From an uncultured Campylobacter sp. (GTDB taxonomy: Bacteria; Campylobacterota; Campylobacteria; Campylobacterales; Campylobacteraceae), in assembly GCF_938045595.1 (NCBI RefSeq), contig NZ_CALIBB010000135.1:1-42173 (forward strand): DNA of 42,173 bases, given 5' to 3'. The notes under the pieces are model-generated. The model had not been told where the DNA came from, ran no database searches, and saw nothing but the letters and a program-made list of their open reading frames with translations. This document shows, in pieces, positions 15,435 to 23,195 of the stretch (position 1 is the first letter of the stretch; each line of letters opens with the position of its first letter). Position numbers and translations under genes: made by a program.

Positions 15435-16556
15435 ATGGGTAGAAAAGAGCTTCTGGGCGGTGCAAAACGCATCGTCGTAAAAATCGGCACTTCGACGCTT
15501 ACCAATGCGGACGGCTCGCTAAATGAGCGGCTCATCAAAAGTCTAGTCGCGCAAATTTGCAAGCTAAAAGATGCGGGCTTTTGCGTGGCTTTGGTAAGCT
15601 CGGGTGCCGTGGGCGCGGGCATGGGGCTGCTAGGCATCGTGCAAAGACCTAAAATTTTAAGCCGCAAGCAGGCTCTAGCGGCGGTCGGGCAGGTCGCGCT
15701 GATGCATCTTTACGAGCGGCTGTTTTGGGCGCATGACCGCATTATCGCGCAGCTGCTGCTAAGCCGCGGCGATTTTAGCGACAGAGCGCGCTATCTTAGC
15801 GTGCGAAACGTCTGCGCGGAGCTACTCTCGCGCGGCATCGTGCCGATCATAAACGAAAACGATCCCGTCGTAGCAGATGAACTCAAAGTGGGCGATAACG
15901 ACACGCTAAGTGCGCTAGTAGCGGGGCTAATCGATGCTGATCTGCTCGTGATTTTAAGCGATATCGACGGGCTGTACGACAAAAATCCGAGCGAGCACGC
16001 GGACGCAAAACTTTTAAGCTTTATTGAAAAAATCGACGAACGCGTCGTAAAAATGGCAGGCGGCGAGGGCAGTAAATTCGGCACGGGCGGCATGGCGACC
16101 AAGATCGTGGCGGCGCAAATGGCAAATCAGATCGGCACTAGCCTGATCATCGCAAACGGGCGTACGGACGGAATTTTGCTTAAAATAGCGGCGGGCGACG
16201 AGGTCGGCACCCTCTTTAGCGCGGGCGCAGCGCGGCTTAGCTCGCGTAAATACTGGCTCGCATACGGCGCGATTAGCAAAGGCGCGGTGATTATCGACAC
16301 GGGGGCGGCAAAAGCAATAAAATCGGGCAAAAGCCTGCTTGCGGTCGGGATTGCAGAGGTGCGCGGCGAGTTTGAGCGCGGCGAGATCGTAAACGTCTAC
16401 GCGACCGACGGCAAGCTGCTGGCGCACGGCATTAGCAACTATTCAAGCTGCGAGCTTGCGCGCATAGCGGGCGCAAAAAGCGATGAGATAGAGCAGGCTT
16501 TAGGCTACAAAAGCGACGATGACGCGATACATGCGGATAATATCGCGCTGCAATGA
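15435..16556 (+). CDS. proB: Glutamate 5-kinase
   Basis: ProB phosphorylates glutamate in the first step of proline synthesis. The 373-residue protein has the amino acid kinase domain with VVKIGTSTLT near the N-terminus, VSSGAVGAGM, INENDPVV and SDIDGLYDKNP, followed by GSKFGTGGMATKI. A C-terminal PUA domain (about 280-355, ending in ELARIAGAKSDEI) is present, as in E. coli ProB and unlike short forms. The gene lies in the same orientation as proA but is separated from it by about 400 bases holding a broken EF-hand gene, so this is an interrupted proBA pair. Confidence 0.96.
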   Translation: MGRKELLGGAKRIVVKIGTSTLTNADGSLNERLIKSLVAQICKLKDAGFCVALVSSGAVGAGMGLLGIVQRPKILSRKQALAAVGQVALMHLYERLFWAHDRIIAQLLLSRGDFSDRARYLSVRNVCAELLSRGIVPIINENDPVVADELKVGDNDTLSALVAGLIDADLLVILSDIDGLYDKNPSEHADAKLLSFIEKIDERVVKMAGGEGSKFGTGGMATKIVAAQMANQIGTSLIIANGRTDGILLKIAAGDEVGTLFSAGAARLSSRKYWLAYGAISKGAVIIDTGAAKAIKSGKSLLAVGIAEVRGEFERGEIVNVYATDGKLLAHGISNYSSCELARIAGAKSDEIEQALGYKSDDDAIHADNIALQ

Positions 16557-16602
16557 AATTTTAGCCGTGTTCGCGCGTTTAAATTTTAAACAGAGGGCGA
16601 AG

Positions 16603-16825
16603 ATGAAAAAGATTATATTTTTTTGCACTACTCTTGGCGGGCGCGGCGTGGACGGCAAAATTTGACGAACCGGACGCCGATAAAAACGGCGAGCTAGACG
16701 TTCTTGAACTGCGCGGATATGAGCCGGCGGATTACGTAAAAGCGCCCTGCGCGAATTGGAACGGGAAGGTTAGGTGTAATGCCCGGCGAGTAAGCGAAAT
16801 TTTGACGCAAAAAAATCCGAAATAA
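16603..16825 (+). pseudogene. Frameshifted small secreted EF-hand protein
   Basis: The ATG at 16603 follows a weak ribosome site and opens MKKIIFF, but the frame then breaks within a run of seven T (16618-16624). With six T the frame would continue as ALLLAGAAWTAKFDEPDADK, a good Sec signal peptide followed by a short mature protein. The mature part contains DADKNGELDVLE, a perfect 12-residue EF-hand calcium loop (D1, D3, N5, G6, D9, E12), then two cysteines, ending at TAA 16825. As written, the product stops after about 20 residues. It could be a true loss, a phase-variable tract, slippage during expression, or a sequencing error. Confidence 0.65.
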
Positions 16826-16965
16826 AATGACCCAAAGCGCGCTAAATTTAAGCTGCCGCGCACGGATCAGATAATAACGCGCAGGAATTTTAGACGCGAT
16901 AGAAGCGGTCCTCGCGGCATTTTTATACGTAGCATGCGATTTGATTTATAGATTAAGGAGCGAAA

Positions 16966-18225
16966 ATGAACGAAATTTTAGATATCTGTAAGCGCGCAAA
17001 GGCCGCTTGCGGCGAGCTTTTGAAACTTGATAGCAAGGCTAAATTTGAAATTTTAAACGCCGTGGCGGATGAGCTGCTCGCGCAAAAGGACGCGATAAAA
17101 GCGGCAAACGCCAAAGACCTTGCAAACGGCGAGAAATCGGGCTTGAGTGCGGCGTTGCTGGACCGCCTAAGGCTAACCGACGCCCGCATCGAGGCTATGG
17201 CGCAGGGCGTGCGCGATGTGGCGGGCTTCGCCGAAGTCGTGGGCGAAAATCTAGGCGGCTGGAGCCATCCAAACGGCATGCAAATCAGCCGCGTGCGCGT
17301 GCCGCTGGGGGTGCTCGGTATCATCTACGAGAGTCGCCCAAACGTCAGCATCGATGCGGCGGCTCTGGCGCTAAAAAGCGGCAATGCAGCGATCCTGCGA
17401 GGCAGTGCTAGTGCGCTAAATTCAAACATCTTTTTACTAAATTTATTTAACGAGGCGGGGGCGAAATTTGGCTTACCGACGGGCGCAGTGCAGCTCGTGG
17501 AGAGCGCCGAACGCGAAGTCGTAGCGCAAATGGCGAAAATGAGCGAGTATATCGACGTTTTGATACCGCGCGGAGGTAAGAGCTTAAAAGATTTTATCGC
17601 GCAAAACGCGACCGTACCGATCATCATGACGGGTGAGGGAGTTTGCCACATCTTTGTCGATGAGAGCGCAAATTTAAGCGAGGCTGCAAAGATAATCAAA
17701 AACGCCAAAACCCAGCGTCCAAGCGTCTGTAACGCCGTTGAGTGCGTGCTTTTGCATGAGCGCGTGGCGGGCGAAATTTTGCCTGAGCTTGTGCGCGAAG
17801 TGCCAGAGGTCGAGTTTCGCGTGAGTTCGGAGCTTTTTAATGCGTGCGAGTCGGAGCTGCGAGGCGCTAAAAACGTCAAACTTGCAGGCGAGAGCGACTT
17901 TGGTGCCGAGTTTTTGGATCTCGTACTAGCCGTGCGTGCCGTGCGGGATACGAACGAGGCGATCAGCTTTATAAATGCGCATTCTAGCGGCCATTCGGAC
18001 GCGATTTTAAGCGAAAACTACACAAACGTCGAGCGGTTTTTAAACGAAGTCGGCAGCGCGGTCGTCTACGCCAATGCCTCGACGCGCTTTAGCGACGGCA
18101 GCGAGTTTGGATTCGGCGGCGAGATCGGCATCAGCACGCAAAAGCTGCACGCCAGAGGGCCGATGGGGGTGAGAGAGCTCACGACCTATAAATACGTCGT
18201 CCGCGGAGGCGGGCAAATTCGCTAG
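16966..18225 (+). CDS. proA: Gamma-glutamyl phosphate reductase
   Basis: ProA reduces glutamyl 5-phosphate to the semialdehyde, the second step of proline synthesis. The 419-residue protein is full length and belongs to the aldehyde dehydrogenase superfamily: VRVPLGVLGIIYESRPNV (110-127), the catalytic Cys255 in QRPSVCNAVEC, and the C-terminal FGFGGEIGISTQKLHARGPM typical of ProA. ATTAAGGAGCG gives a strong ribosome site. It is about 400 bases after proB on the same strand. The second copy of the dispersed repeat follows about 50 bases after its stop. Confidence 0.96.
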   Translation: MNEILDICKRAKAACGELLKLDSKAKFEILNAVADELLAQKDAIKAANAKDLANGEKSGLSAALLDRLRLTDARIEAMAQGVRDVAGFAEVVGENLGGWSHPNGMQISRVRVPLGVLGIIYESRPNVSIDAAALALKSGNAAILRGSASALNSNIFLLNLFNEAGAKFGLPTGAVQLVESAEREVVAQMAKMSEYIDVLIPRGGKSLKDFIAQNATVPIIMTGEGVCHIFVDESANLSEAAKIIKNAKTQRPSVCNAVECVLLHERVAGEILPELVREVPEVEFRVSSELFNACESELRGAKNVKLAGESDFGAEFLDLVLAVRAVRDTNEAISFINAHSSGHSDAILSENYTNVERFLNEVGSAVVYANASTRFSDGSEFGFGGEIGISTQKLHARGPMGVRELTTYKYVVRGGGQIR

Positions 18226-18275
18226 CGGCTCGTCTTTTTCAAAAGGATCATCTTGCGAGCGCTTTTGAGAGAAAT

Positions 18276-18414
18276 TTTGCTTCTCTTGCGCTCGCAACTG
18301 CAAGCAGAAATCTAGCTTGCGCAAAATTTTAGCTTCTAACTCAAAAAAATAGCCTCGAAATACTTGCAAATTTTATTTTATATCGCAGGCTGAATTCCTT
18401 CTGTGATACTTTTA
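18276..18414 (+). repeat. Dispersed intergenic repeat, copy 2
   Basis: Direct copy of the element at 15051-15208, with a core of 114 against 113 bases. The hairpin pairs persist: GAAATA pairs with TATTTT, and TATCGCAG (18381-18388) with CTGTGATA (18401-18408); each change from copy 1 turns a G-C pair into G-U. The rest of the 18226-18611 gap is AT-rich and carries the promoter of the binding-protein genes. Confidence 0.75.
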
Positions 18415-18556
18415 CCTAATAAACTGAAATTTTATAAATCACCTCTGTCAGAATTTTAAAAATATATGACGCTAAAGCTTTGCCATACAGGCAAAATTTT
18501 GTATCACATCTTACTAAAATTTAGAATTTTTAATAAAAATTATATATTCCGCACGA

Positions 18557-18562
18557 TATAAT
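18557..18562 (+). promoter_or_regulatory. -10 box for the ABC transporter genes
   Basis: TATAAT in CACGATATAATCGCG, about 50 bases before the ATG at 18612, with AT-rich DNA upstream. AAGGAG at 18601-18606 is the ribosome site of the first binding protein. Confidence 0.55.
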
Positions 18563-18611
18563 CGCGCATCTGCTCGCAGCGCGAGCGATAGCTAAATTTC
18601 AAGGAGATTCA

Positions 18612-19355
18612 ATGAAAATATTTAAAGCCCTGCTCGCAACAGCGCTGATCACCGCCACCCTAAGTGCTAAGACGCTCAAAGAGGGCACGCTCGTAATAGC
18701 CACAGAGGGGACTTACTCGCCGTATTCTTTCTATGACGAGAAAAATAATCTTACCGGCTTTGATGTCGATATCGCTCGCGCACTAGCAAAAGAGCTAGGG
18801 CTAAAGGCGGAATTTTTAACCGCGCCGTGGGATGCGATGCTCGCGGCATTTGACGCAGGCAAAGCGGACATAGCGATGAATCAAGTAAGCATCACGCAGG
18901 AGCGCAAGAAAAAATATAATTTCAGCGAGCCTTATACCGTGGCTTATGCTGCGCTAGTAGTGCGAGCTGATAACGAGGAGATTAAGAGTTTTGCGGATCT
19001 TAAAGGCAAAAAAAGCGTCCACTCCGCTACCAGTAACTGGGCTGACATGGCGCGCAGCTATGGCGCCGAGATCGTTACGGCAGACGGATTTAGCAAGGGC
19101 GTGGAGCTCATCATAGCTCGTCGTGCAGACGCTACGATCAACGATAACATCACATTTTTCGACTATATGAAGCAGCGCCCGAACGCACCGCTAAAGATCG
19201 CAGCTCAAGGCAATGAGCCGATCTATTCCGCTGTGCTGCTTAAAAAGGACGACGAGCTGACTGCGCAGATAAATTCCGCGCTAAAATCGCTAAAGCAAAA
19301 AGGCGTGCTGAAAGAAATTTCACTTAAATATTTTGGCAAAGATATTACGGAGTAA
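18612..19355 (+). CDS. Amino-acid ABC transporter binding protein (first of two)
   Basis: A 247-residue family 3 extracellular solute-binding protein. A Sec signal (about 19 residues, cut before KTLKEG) precedes GTLVIATEGTYSPYSFYD and LTGFDVDIARALAKELGL, the usual start of amino-acid-binding lobes, and the end reads LKEISLKYFGKDIT. There is no lipobox, so it should be free in the periplasm. The next gene is a close paralogue, then come one permease and one ATPase. The downstream transsulfuration-type enzyme hints at cystine or a related sulfur amino acid as ligand, but this is context only. Confidence 0.9.
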   Translation: MKIFKALLATALITATLSAKTLKEGTLVIATEGTYSPYSFYDEKNNLTGFDVDIARALAKELGLKAEFLTAPWDAMLAAFDAGKADIAMNQVSITQERKKKYNFSEPYTVAYAALVVRADNEEIKSFADLKGKKSVHSATSNWADMARSYGAEIVTADGFSKGVELIIARRADATINDNITFFDYMKQRPNAPLKIAAQGNEPIYSAVLLKKDDELTAQINSALKSLKQKGVLKEISLKYFGKDITE

Positions 19356-19448
19356 ATTCTACAACCGCTTAGTTGAAGCGTGGAATTTTAAACTTAGCTG
19401 AGCGGAATTTTGCATTTTAAATTTCGCTCATAAAATTTTGGAGGAATT

Positions 19449-20198
19449 ATGAAAAATTTAATAAAAACTTTGCTTGCGTGCGCGCTTTTAATATGTGGCG
19501 CAAACTCTAAAACGCTACGCGAAGGTACGCTTAAAGTAGCTACTGAAGGCACCTTTTCGCCATTTTCGTATTATAACGACAAAAATGAGCTCGTAGGATA
19601 CGACGTAGATGTCGCGCGCGCAGTCGCCGAAAAGCTTGGTCTAAAAATAGAATTTCTAACTGCGCCTTGGGATGCGATGCTTGCAGCATTTGATGCAGGC
19701 AAGGCAGACGCTGTGTTTAATCAAGTAAGCATTACTGATGAGCGCAAGAAAAAATATGAATATTCAGTGCCCTATACCGTCGTTTACGGAGCTATCATCG
19801 TGCATAAAGATAACAACGACATTAAAAGCTTCGAGGATTTAAAAGGCAAGAAAAATGCAGACTCCGCTACCAGCAACTGGGCGCAAGTCGCTAAAAAATA
19901 CGGCGCGCAAAACGTAACCGTCGATAGTTTCGCTAAAAGTATGGAGCTGCTGATCGCTCGCCGCGTAGATACCGTCGTGCGCGATAATACCGTATTTTAC
20001 GACTTTTTAAAACAACGCCCGGACGCTCCGATTAAAATCGCCGCAAAGCTAAAAGACGTCGATTATAGCGCTGCAATCGTGCAAAAGGGCAATAAAGAGC
20101 TCGCAGATCAAGTCAGCAGAGCTTTAAACGAACTCAAAGCCGAGGGCAAGCTAAAAGAAATTTCGCTTAAATATTTCGGCAAAGATGTGAGTGAATGA
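19449..20198 (+). CDS. Amino-acid ABC transporter binding protein (second of two)
   Basis: A 249-residue paralogue of the preceding protein with the same layout: signal peptide, GTLKVATEGTFSPFSYYN, GKADAVFNQVSITDERKKKY and LKEISLKYFGKDVSE at the end. Differences cluster in the middle lobe (ATINDNITFF there, TVVRDNTVFY here), where ligand contacts would lie. Its stop overlaps the permease start by four bases, so this copy is the one translationally coupled to the transporter. A 93-base gap with a small hairpin separates it from the first copy. Confidence 0.9.
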   Translation: MKNLIKTLLACALLICGANSKTLREGTLKVATEGTFSPFSYYNDKNELVGYDVDVARAVAEKLGLKIEFLTAPWDAMLAAFDAGKADAVFNQVSITDERKKKYEYSVPYTVVYGAIIVHKDNNDIKSFEDLKGKKNADSATSNWAQVAKKYGAQNVTVDSFAKSMELLIARRVDTVVRDNTVFYDFLKQRPDAPIKIAAKLKDVDYSAAIVQKGNKELADQVSRALNELKAEGKLKEISLKYFGKDVSE

Positions 20199-20863
20199 AC
20201 GAAACAAGCAGAATTCTAGAGCTTGTTAGCAGCTCGCTAGAGCCGATGGCACTAGCCCTGCTGCAAGTTACGATCCCGCTTACGATAATCTCATTTCTGC
20301 TCGGGCTCGTGCTTGCGGTGCTGACGGCGGTCGCACGCATCGCAAATTTTAAAATTTTAAAGCAGCTAAGCGAAATTTATATTTGGATTTTTCGCGGCAC
20401 TCCGCTTTTGGTGCAGCTTTTTATCGTCTATTTCGGACTTCCAATCGTTGGGATCACACTTGATGTTTGGGCTGCTGCGATCATTACCTTTAGCCTCAAT
20501 ATCGGCGCTTACGCTTCAGAGGCGGTGCGAGCTGCGATCCTATCAGTGCCAAAGGGGCAATGGGAGGCGGCTACCTCTTTAGGCATGAGCTACGCTCAAA
20601 TTCTGCGCCGCATTATCGCTCCGCAAGCAGCGCGCATATCGCTGCCGCCGCTATCAAATATATTTATCTCTACGCTTAAAGACACCTCGCTCGTAGCCTC
20701 GATTACGATGGTTGATATGTTTATGGTCGCTCAACGTATTGCTGCACGGGCATTCGATCCGCTCACGTTATATGTGCTGGCGGCGCTATTTTATCTAGCA
20801 GTCTGCACCCTTCTTACGTTCTTACAATCCAAGCTAGAGCGACGATTTTCAAGGTTCATGTGA
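20195..20863 (+). CDS. Amino-acid ABC transporter permease
   Basis: A 222-residue inner-membrane permease of the HisMQ type, with about five transmembrane helices. Visible signatures are IWIFRGTPLLVQLFIVYFGL near the middle and the ATPase-contact loop EAATSLGMSYAQILRRIIAP, followed by LPPLSNIFISTLKDTSLVASI. It forms the channel as a homodimer with the ATPase encoded next. The start overlaps the second binding-protein gene (ATGA) and its stop overlaps the ATPase start. Confidence 0.94.
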   Translation: MNETSRILELVSSSLEPMALALLQVTIPLTIISFLLGLVLAVLTAVARIANFKILKQLSEIYIWIFRGTPLLVQLFIVYFGLPIVGITLDVWAAAIITFSLNIGAYASEAVRAAILSVPKGQWEAATSLGMSYAQILRRIIAPQAARISLPPLSNIFISTLKDTSLVASITMVDMFMVAQRIAARAFDPLTLYVLAALFYLAVCTLLTFLQSKLERRFSRFM

Positions 20864-21597
20864 TGATAAAATTTACGAACTTAACTAAGCGCTTCGGCGA
20901 TCACGTCGTGCTAAACGAGCTAAGCTTAGAATTTCGCGACGGGCAAACGACGGTGATTTTAGGAAGCTCCGGCTCCGGCAAATCCACGATGCTGCGCTGC
21001 ATAAATCTGCTCGAAATTCCAAGCGGCGGCGAGCTACAGCTAGGCGAGTTTAAGATAAATTTCGACGCTCCGCATAAAACAAGCGAGTATCATCCATTCC
21101 GCGCTCATACGGGCATGGTTTTTCAAAGCTTCAATCTCTTTCCGCACCTCAACGTCTTGCAAAACGTCATCGAAGCACCCGTGCACGTGCTAAAGCAGCC
21201 ACGCGAGCTTGCCGAGGCAAATGCAATGACGCTGCTAAAAAAAGTCGGTATGGCGGATAAAGCTGGCGCGTATCCGGCTCGCCTCTCCGGCGGTCAGAGC
21301 CAGCGCGTGGCGATCGCGCGGGCGCTTGCGATGCAGCCTGAGTTTTTACTACTGGACGAGCCTACGAGCGCGCTTGATCCCGAGCTTGAGGCGCAGGTGC
21401 TAAAGACTATCGCCGAGCTTGCCGCAGAGGATCGCTCGCTCATCATCGTCACGCACAATATGGGCTTTGCGCGCAAGATCGCAGATAGAATTTTATTCTT
21501 AGACGGCGGAGTTATCGCATTCGACGGCGACGCAGAGGAATTCTTCGGTAGCAGCGACGAGCGCATAGCTAAATTTATCGGAGCGATGAGCTTTTAA
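20863..21597 (+). CDS. Amino-acid ABC transporter ATP-binding protein
   Basis: The cytoplasmic ATPase of the importer, 244 residues from ATG 20863, which overlaps the permease stop as TGATG; a GTG one codon earlier is also possible. It has Walker A GSSGSGKST, Q-loop VFQSFNLFPH, signature LSGGQSQR, Walker B FLLLDEPTSALDPE and the switch His in IVTHNMGFARKIAD, as in polar amino-acid importers such as GlnQ, HisP and TcyN. All motifs are intact. A transsulfuration-type PLP enzyme follows 25 bases on, in the same direction. Confidence 0.94.
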   Translation: MIKFTNLTKRFGDHVVLNELSLEFRDGQTTVILGSSGSGKSTMLRCINLLEIPSGGELQLGEFKINFDAPHKTSEYHPFRAHTGMVFQSFNLFPHLNVLQNVIEAPVHVLKQPRELAEANAMTLLKKVGMADKAGAYPARLSGGQSQRVAIARALAMQPEFLLLDEPTSALDPELEAQVLKTIAELAAEDRSLIIVTHNMGFARKIADRILFLDGGVIAFDGDAEEFFGSSDERIAKFIGAMSF

Positions 21598-21622
21598 ATC
21601 CATTAAATTTTAAGGAGAAAAG

Positions 21623-22759
21623 ATGAAAATAGATACCCTAATCGTAAAGGGCATAGAGGCTAAGTCCAACCCCCACAATGCGGTGATTCCGCCGATATAT
21701 CTAGCCAGCACCTTCGTGCAAGAAAGCCTGGATGATTTCGGCAAATACGCCTATTCGCGCGGCGCAAATCCTACGCGCAACGCCTTCGAGGAACTTTTTG
21801 CAAAATTTGAAGGCAGCAAATACGCCTTCGCGCTAGCCTCGGGCATGGCGGCTACGAGCGCTGCATTTGCGCTGCTTAAAAGCGGCGATCGCGTGCTGCT
21901 AAATAACAACGTCTACGGCGGTACCTATCGCTACGTAAGCGGGATTTTTAAAAATCAAGGGATCAATTACGACTTGGTGGATGATCTAAATTTGATCACC
22001 GAAATTCCAAGCGACGTCAAAATGGTCTTCATCGAAACGCCCTCAAATCCGCTTTTGCGCGTAACAGATATTGAGCGCATCAGCGAGCTCGCGCACAAAA
22101 ACGGCGCGCTTGTGGTTATGGATAATACTTTTTTGACCCCATATTATCAGCGCCCGCTAGAGCACGGTGCAGACGTCGTGGTTTATAGCGCGACCAAATA
22201 CATAGGCGGGCATGCCGATCTGATCGCCGGCATCGTTACGACGAATGACGACGAGCTTGCCGCAAGAATTCAGTTTATGAAAAACACTCTGGGCGCGACG
22301 CTATCGCCTACCGACGCGTATTCGCTCATACGCGGGCTTAAAACGCTAAGCGTACGCTTCGACCGTCAGAGCGAAAATACGCTAAAGATAATAGAATTTT
22401 TACGCAGCAATCCTGCGGTAGAGGCGGTAAATTTCGCAGGCTCGCACTCTGAGAGCGAAAAAAAGATACAAAATCGCCAAGCTAGCGGCATCGGAGCGGT
22501 CATCTCGCTGGTGCTTAAGCCGCAATACGACTATAAAACCTTTGCGCGCAGCCTTGAGCTATTTGATCTAGCCGTGAGTCTGGGCGGCGTAGAAAGCCTG
22601 ATCTGTCACCCTGCATCGATGACGCACGAGAGCTATCCGCGCGAGCTGCAAGAGCGCATCGGCATCAGTCAAAATTTGCTGCGCCTAGCCATAGGCATCG
22701 AAAACGCGGACGATCTCATAGCAGACCTTGCCGCCGCGCTAGAAAAATCTAAAAAATAG
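21623..22759 (+). CDS. Cys/Met metabolism PLP enzyme (cystathionine synthase/lyase family)
   Basis: A 378-residue fold-type I PLP enzyme. The PLP lysine is K192 in YSATKYIGGH; other family motifs are YSRGANPTRN, ALASGMAATSA, ETPSNPLLRVTDI and SLICHPASMTHESY. The family holds cystathionine gamma-synthase, beta-lyase, gamma-lyase and homocysteine or methionine lyases, which differ by few residues, so the exact reaction is open; the length and C-terminal motif fit a cystathionine gamma-synthase or lyase best. It follows the ABC transporter with a strong ribosome site (AAGGAGAA), suggesting an operon that imports a sulfur amino acid and processes it. Convergent with polA. Confidence 0.88.
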   Translation: MKIDTLIVKGIEAKSNPHNAVIPPIYLASTFVQESLDDFGKYAYSRGANPTRNAFEELFAKFEGSKYAFALASGMAATSAAFALLKSGDRVLLNNNVYGGTYRYVSGIFKNQGINYDLVDDLNLITEIPSDVKMVFIETPSNPLLRVTDIERISELAHKNGALVVMDNTFLTPYYQRPLEHGADVVVYSATKYIGGHADLIAGIVTTNDDELAARIQFMKNTLGATLSPTDAYSLIRGLKTLSVRFDRQSENTLKIIEFLRSNPAVEAVNFAGSHSESEKKIQNRQASGIGAVISLVLKPQYDYKTFARSLELFDLAVSLGGVESLICHPASMTHESYPRELQERIGISQNLLRLAIGIENADDLIADLAAALEKSKK

Positions 22760-23195
22760 GCGGCGCGAAATTTGCGCAAGCTTGTAGAATTTTATACAGG
22801 CTTGTAAAAATTTACGCGGGCGCGCAGAATTCAGTCAAAATTTCGTCCAAAATCCTTATAGCTTCGCTCGTGAGGCTATAAGGGCGCGGTCTTTACGGAC
22901 CGGCGCGCAGGGCGAGTTCGTAAAGACCCGCCGCCGATTATTTCATCTTACAAAAATTGCTTTTTGCAAAACCTATGTCTATTTTTCGCGGGCTAAATTT
23001 TGTATGGATTTTCACTCGTTAAATTTTACGAGGCGCGCGTATAATCCGCTAGCCACTCGCAGTCGCTCGGTTTAAATTTAGAGCGATTAAATTTATCAAA
23101 CAAGCAAATTTAGGCTCTATCCTGCTCAAAATTTAAAATTCTACGCGCCGTTTAAATTCCGCTTAAATTTTAGTCGCGTTTTAAATTTAGCATAG
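22760..23195. other. Convergent intergenic region with strong hairpins
   Basis: The PLP-enzyme gene (plus) and polA (minus) end on either side. Two perfect inverted repeats follow one another: CCTTATAGC with GCTATAAGG (22854-22883), and GGTCTTTACG (22888-22897) with CGTAAAGACC (22919-22928). Inside the second, GGTC-TTTACG-GACC offers a competing small hairpin. Neither ends in a clear U-run. They may stop transcription from both sides or belong to a small RNA. The remainder is AAATTT-rich and I see no gene in it. Confidence 0.6.

Noticed and set aside
22760..23195. tRNA or other standard RNA gene in the hairpin region
   Set aside because: No cloverleaf or GTTCGAATC-like T-loop can be found here or in the other gaps.
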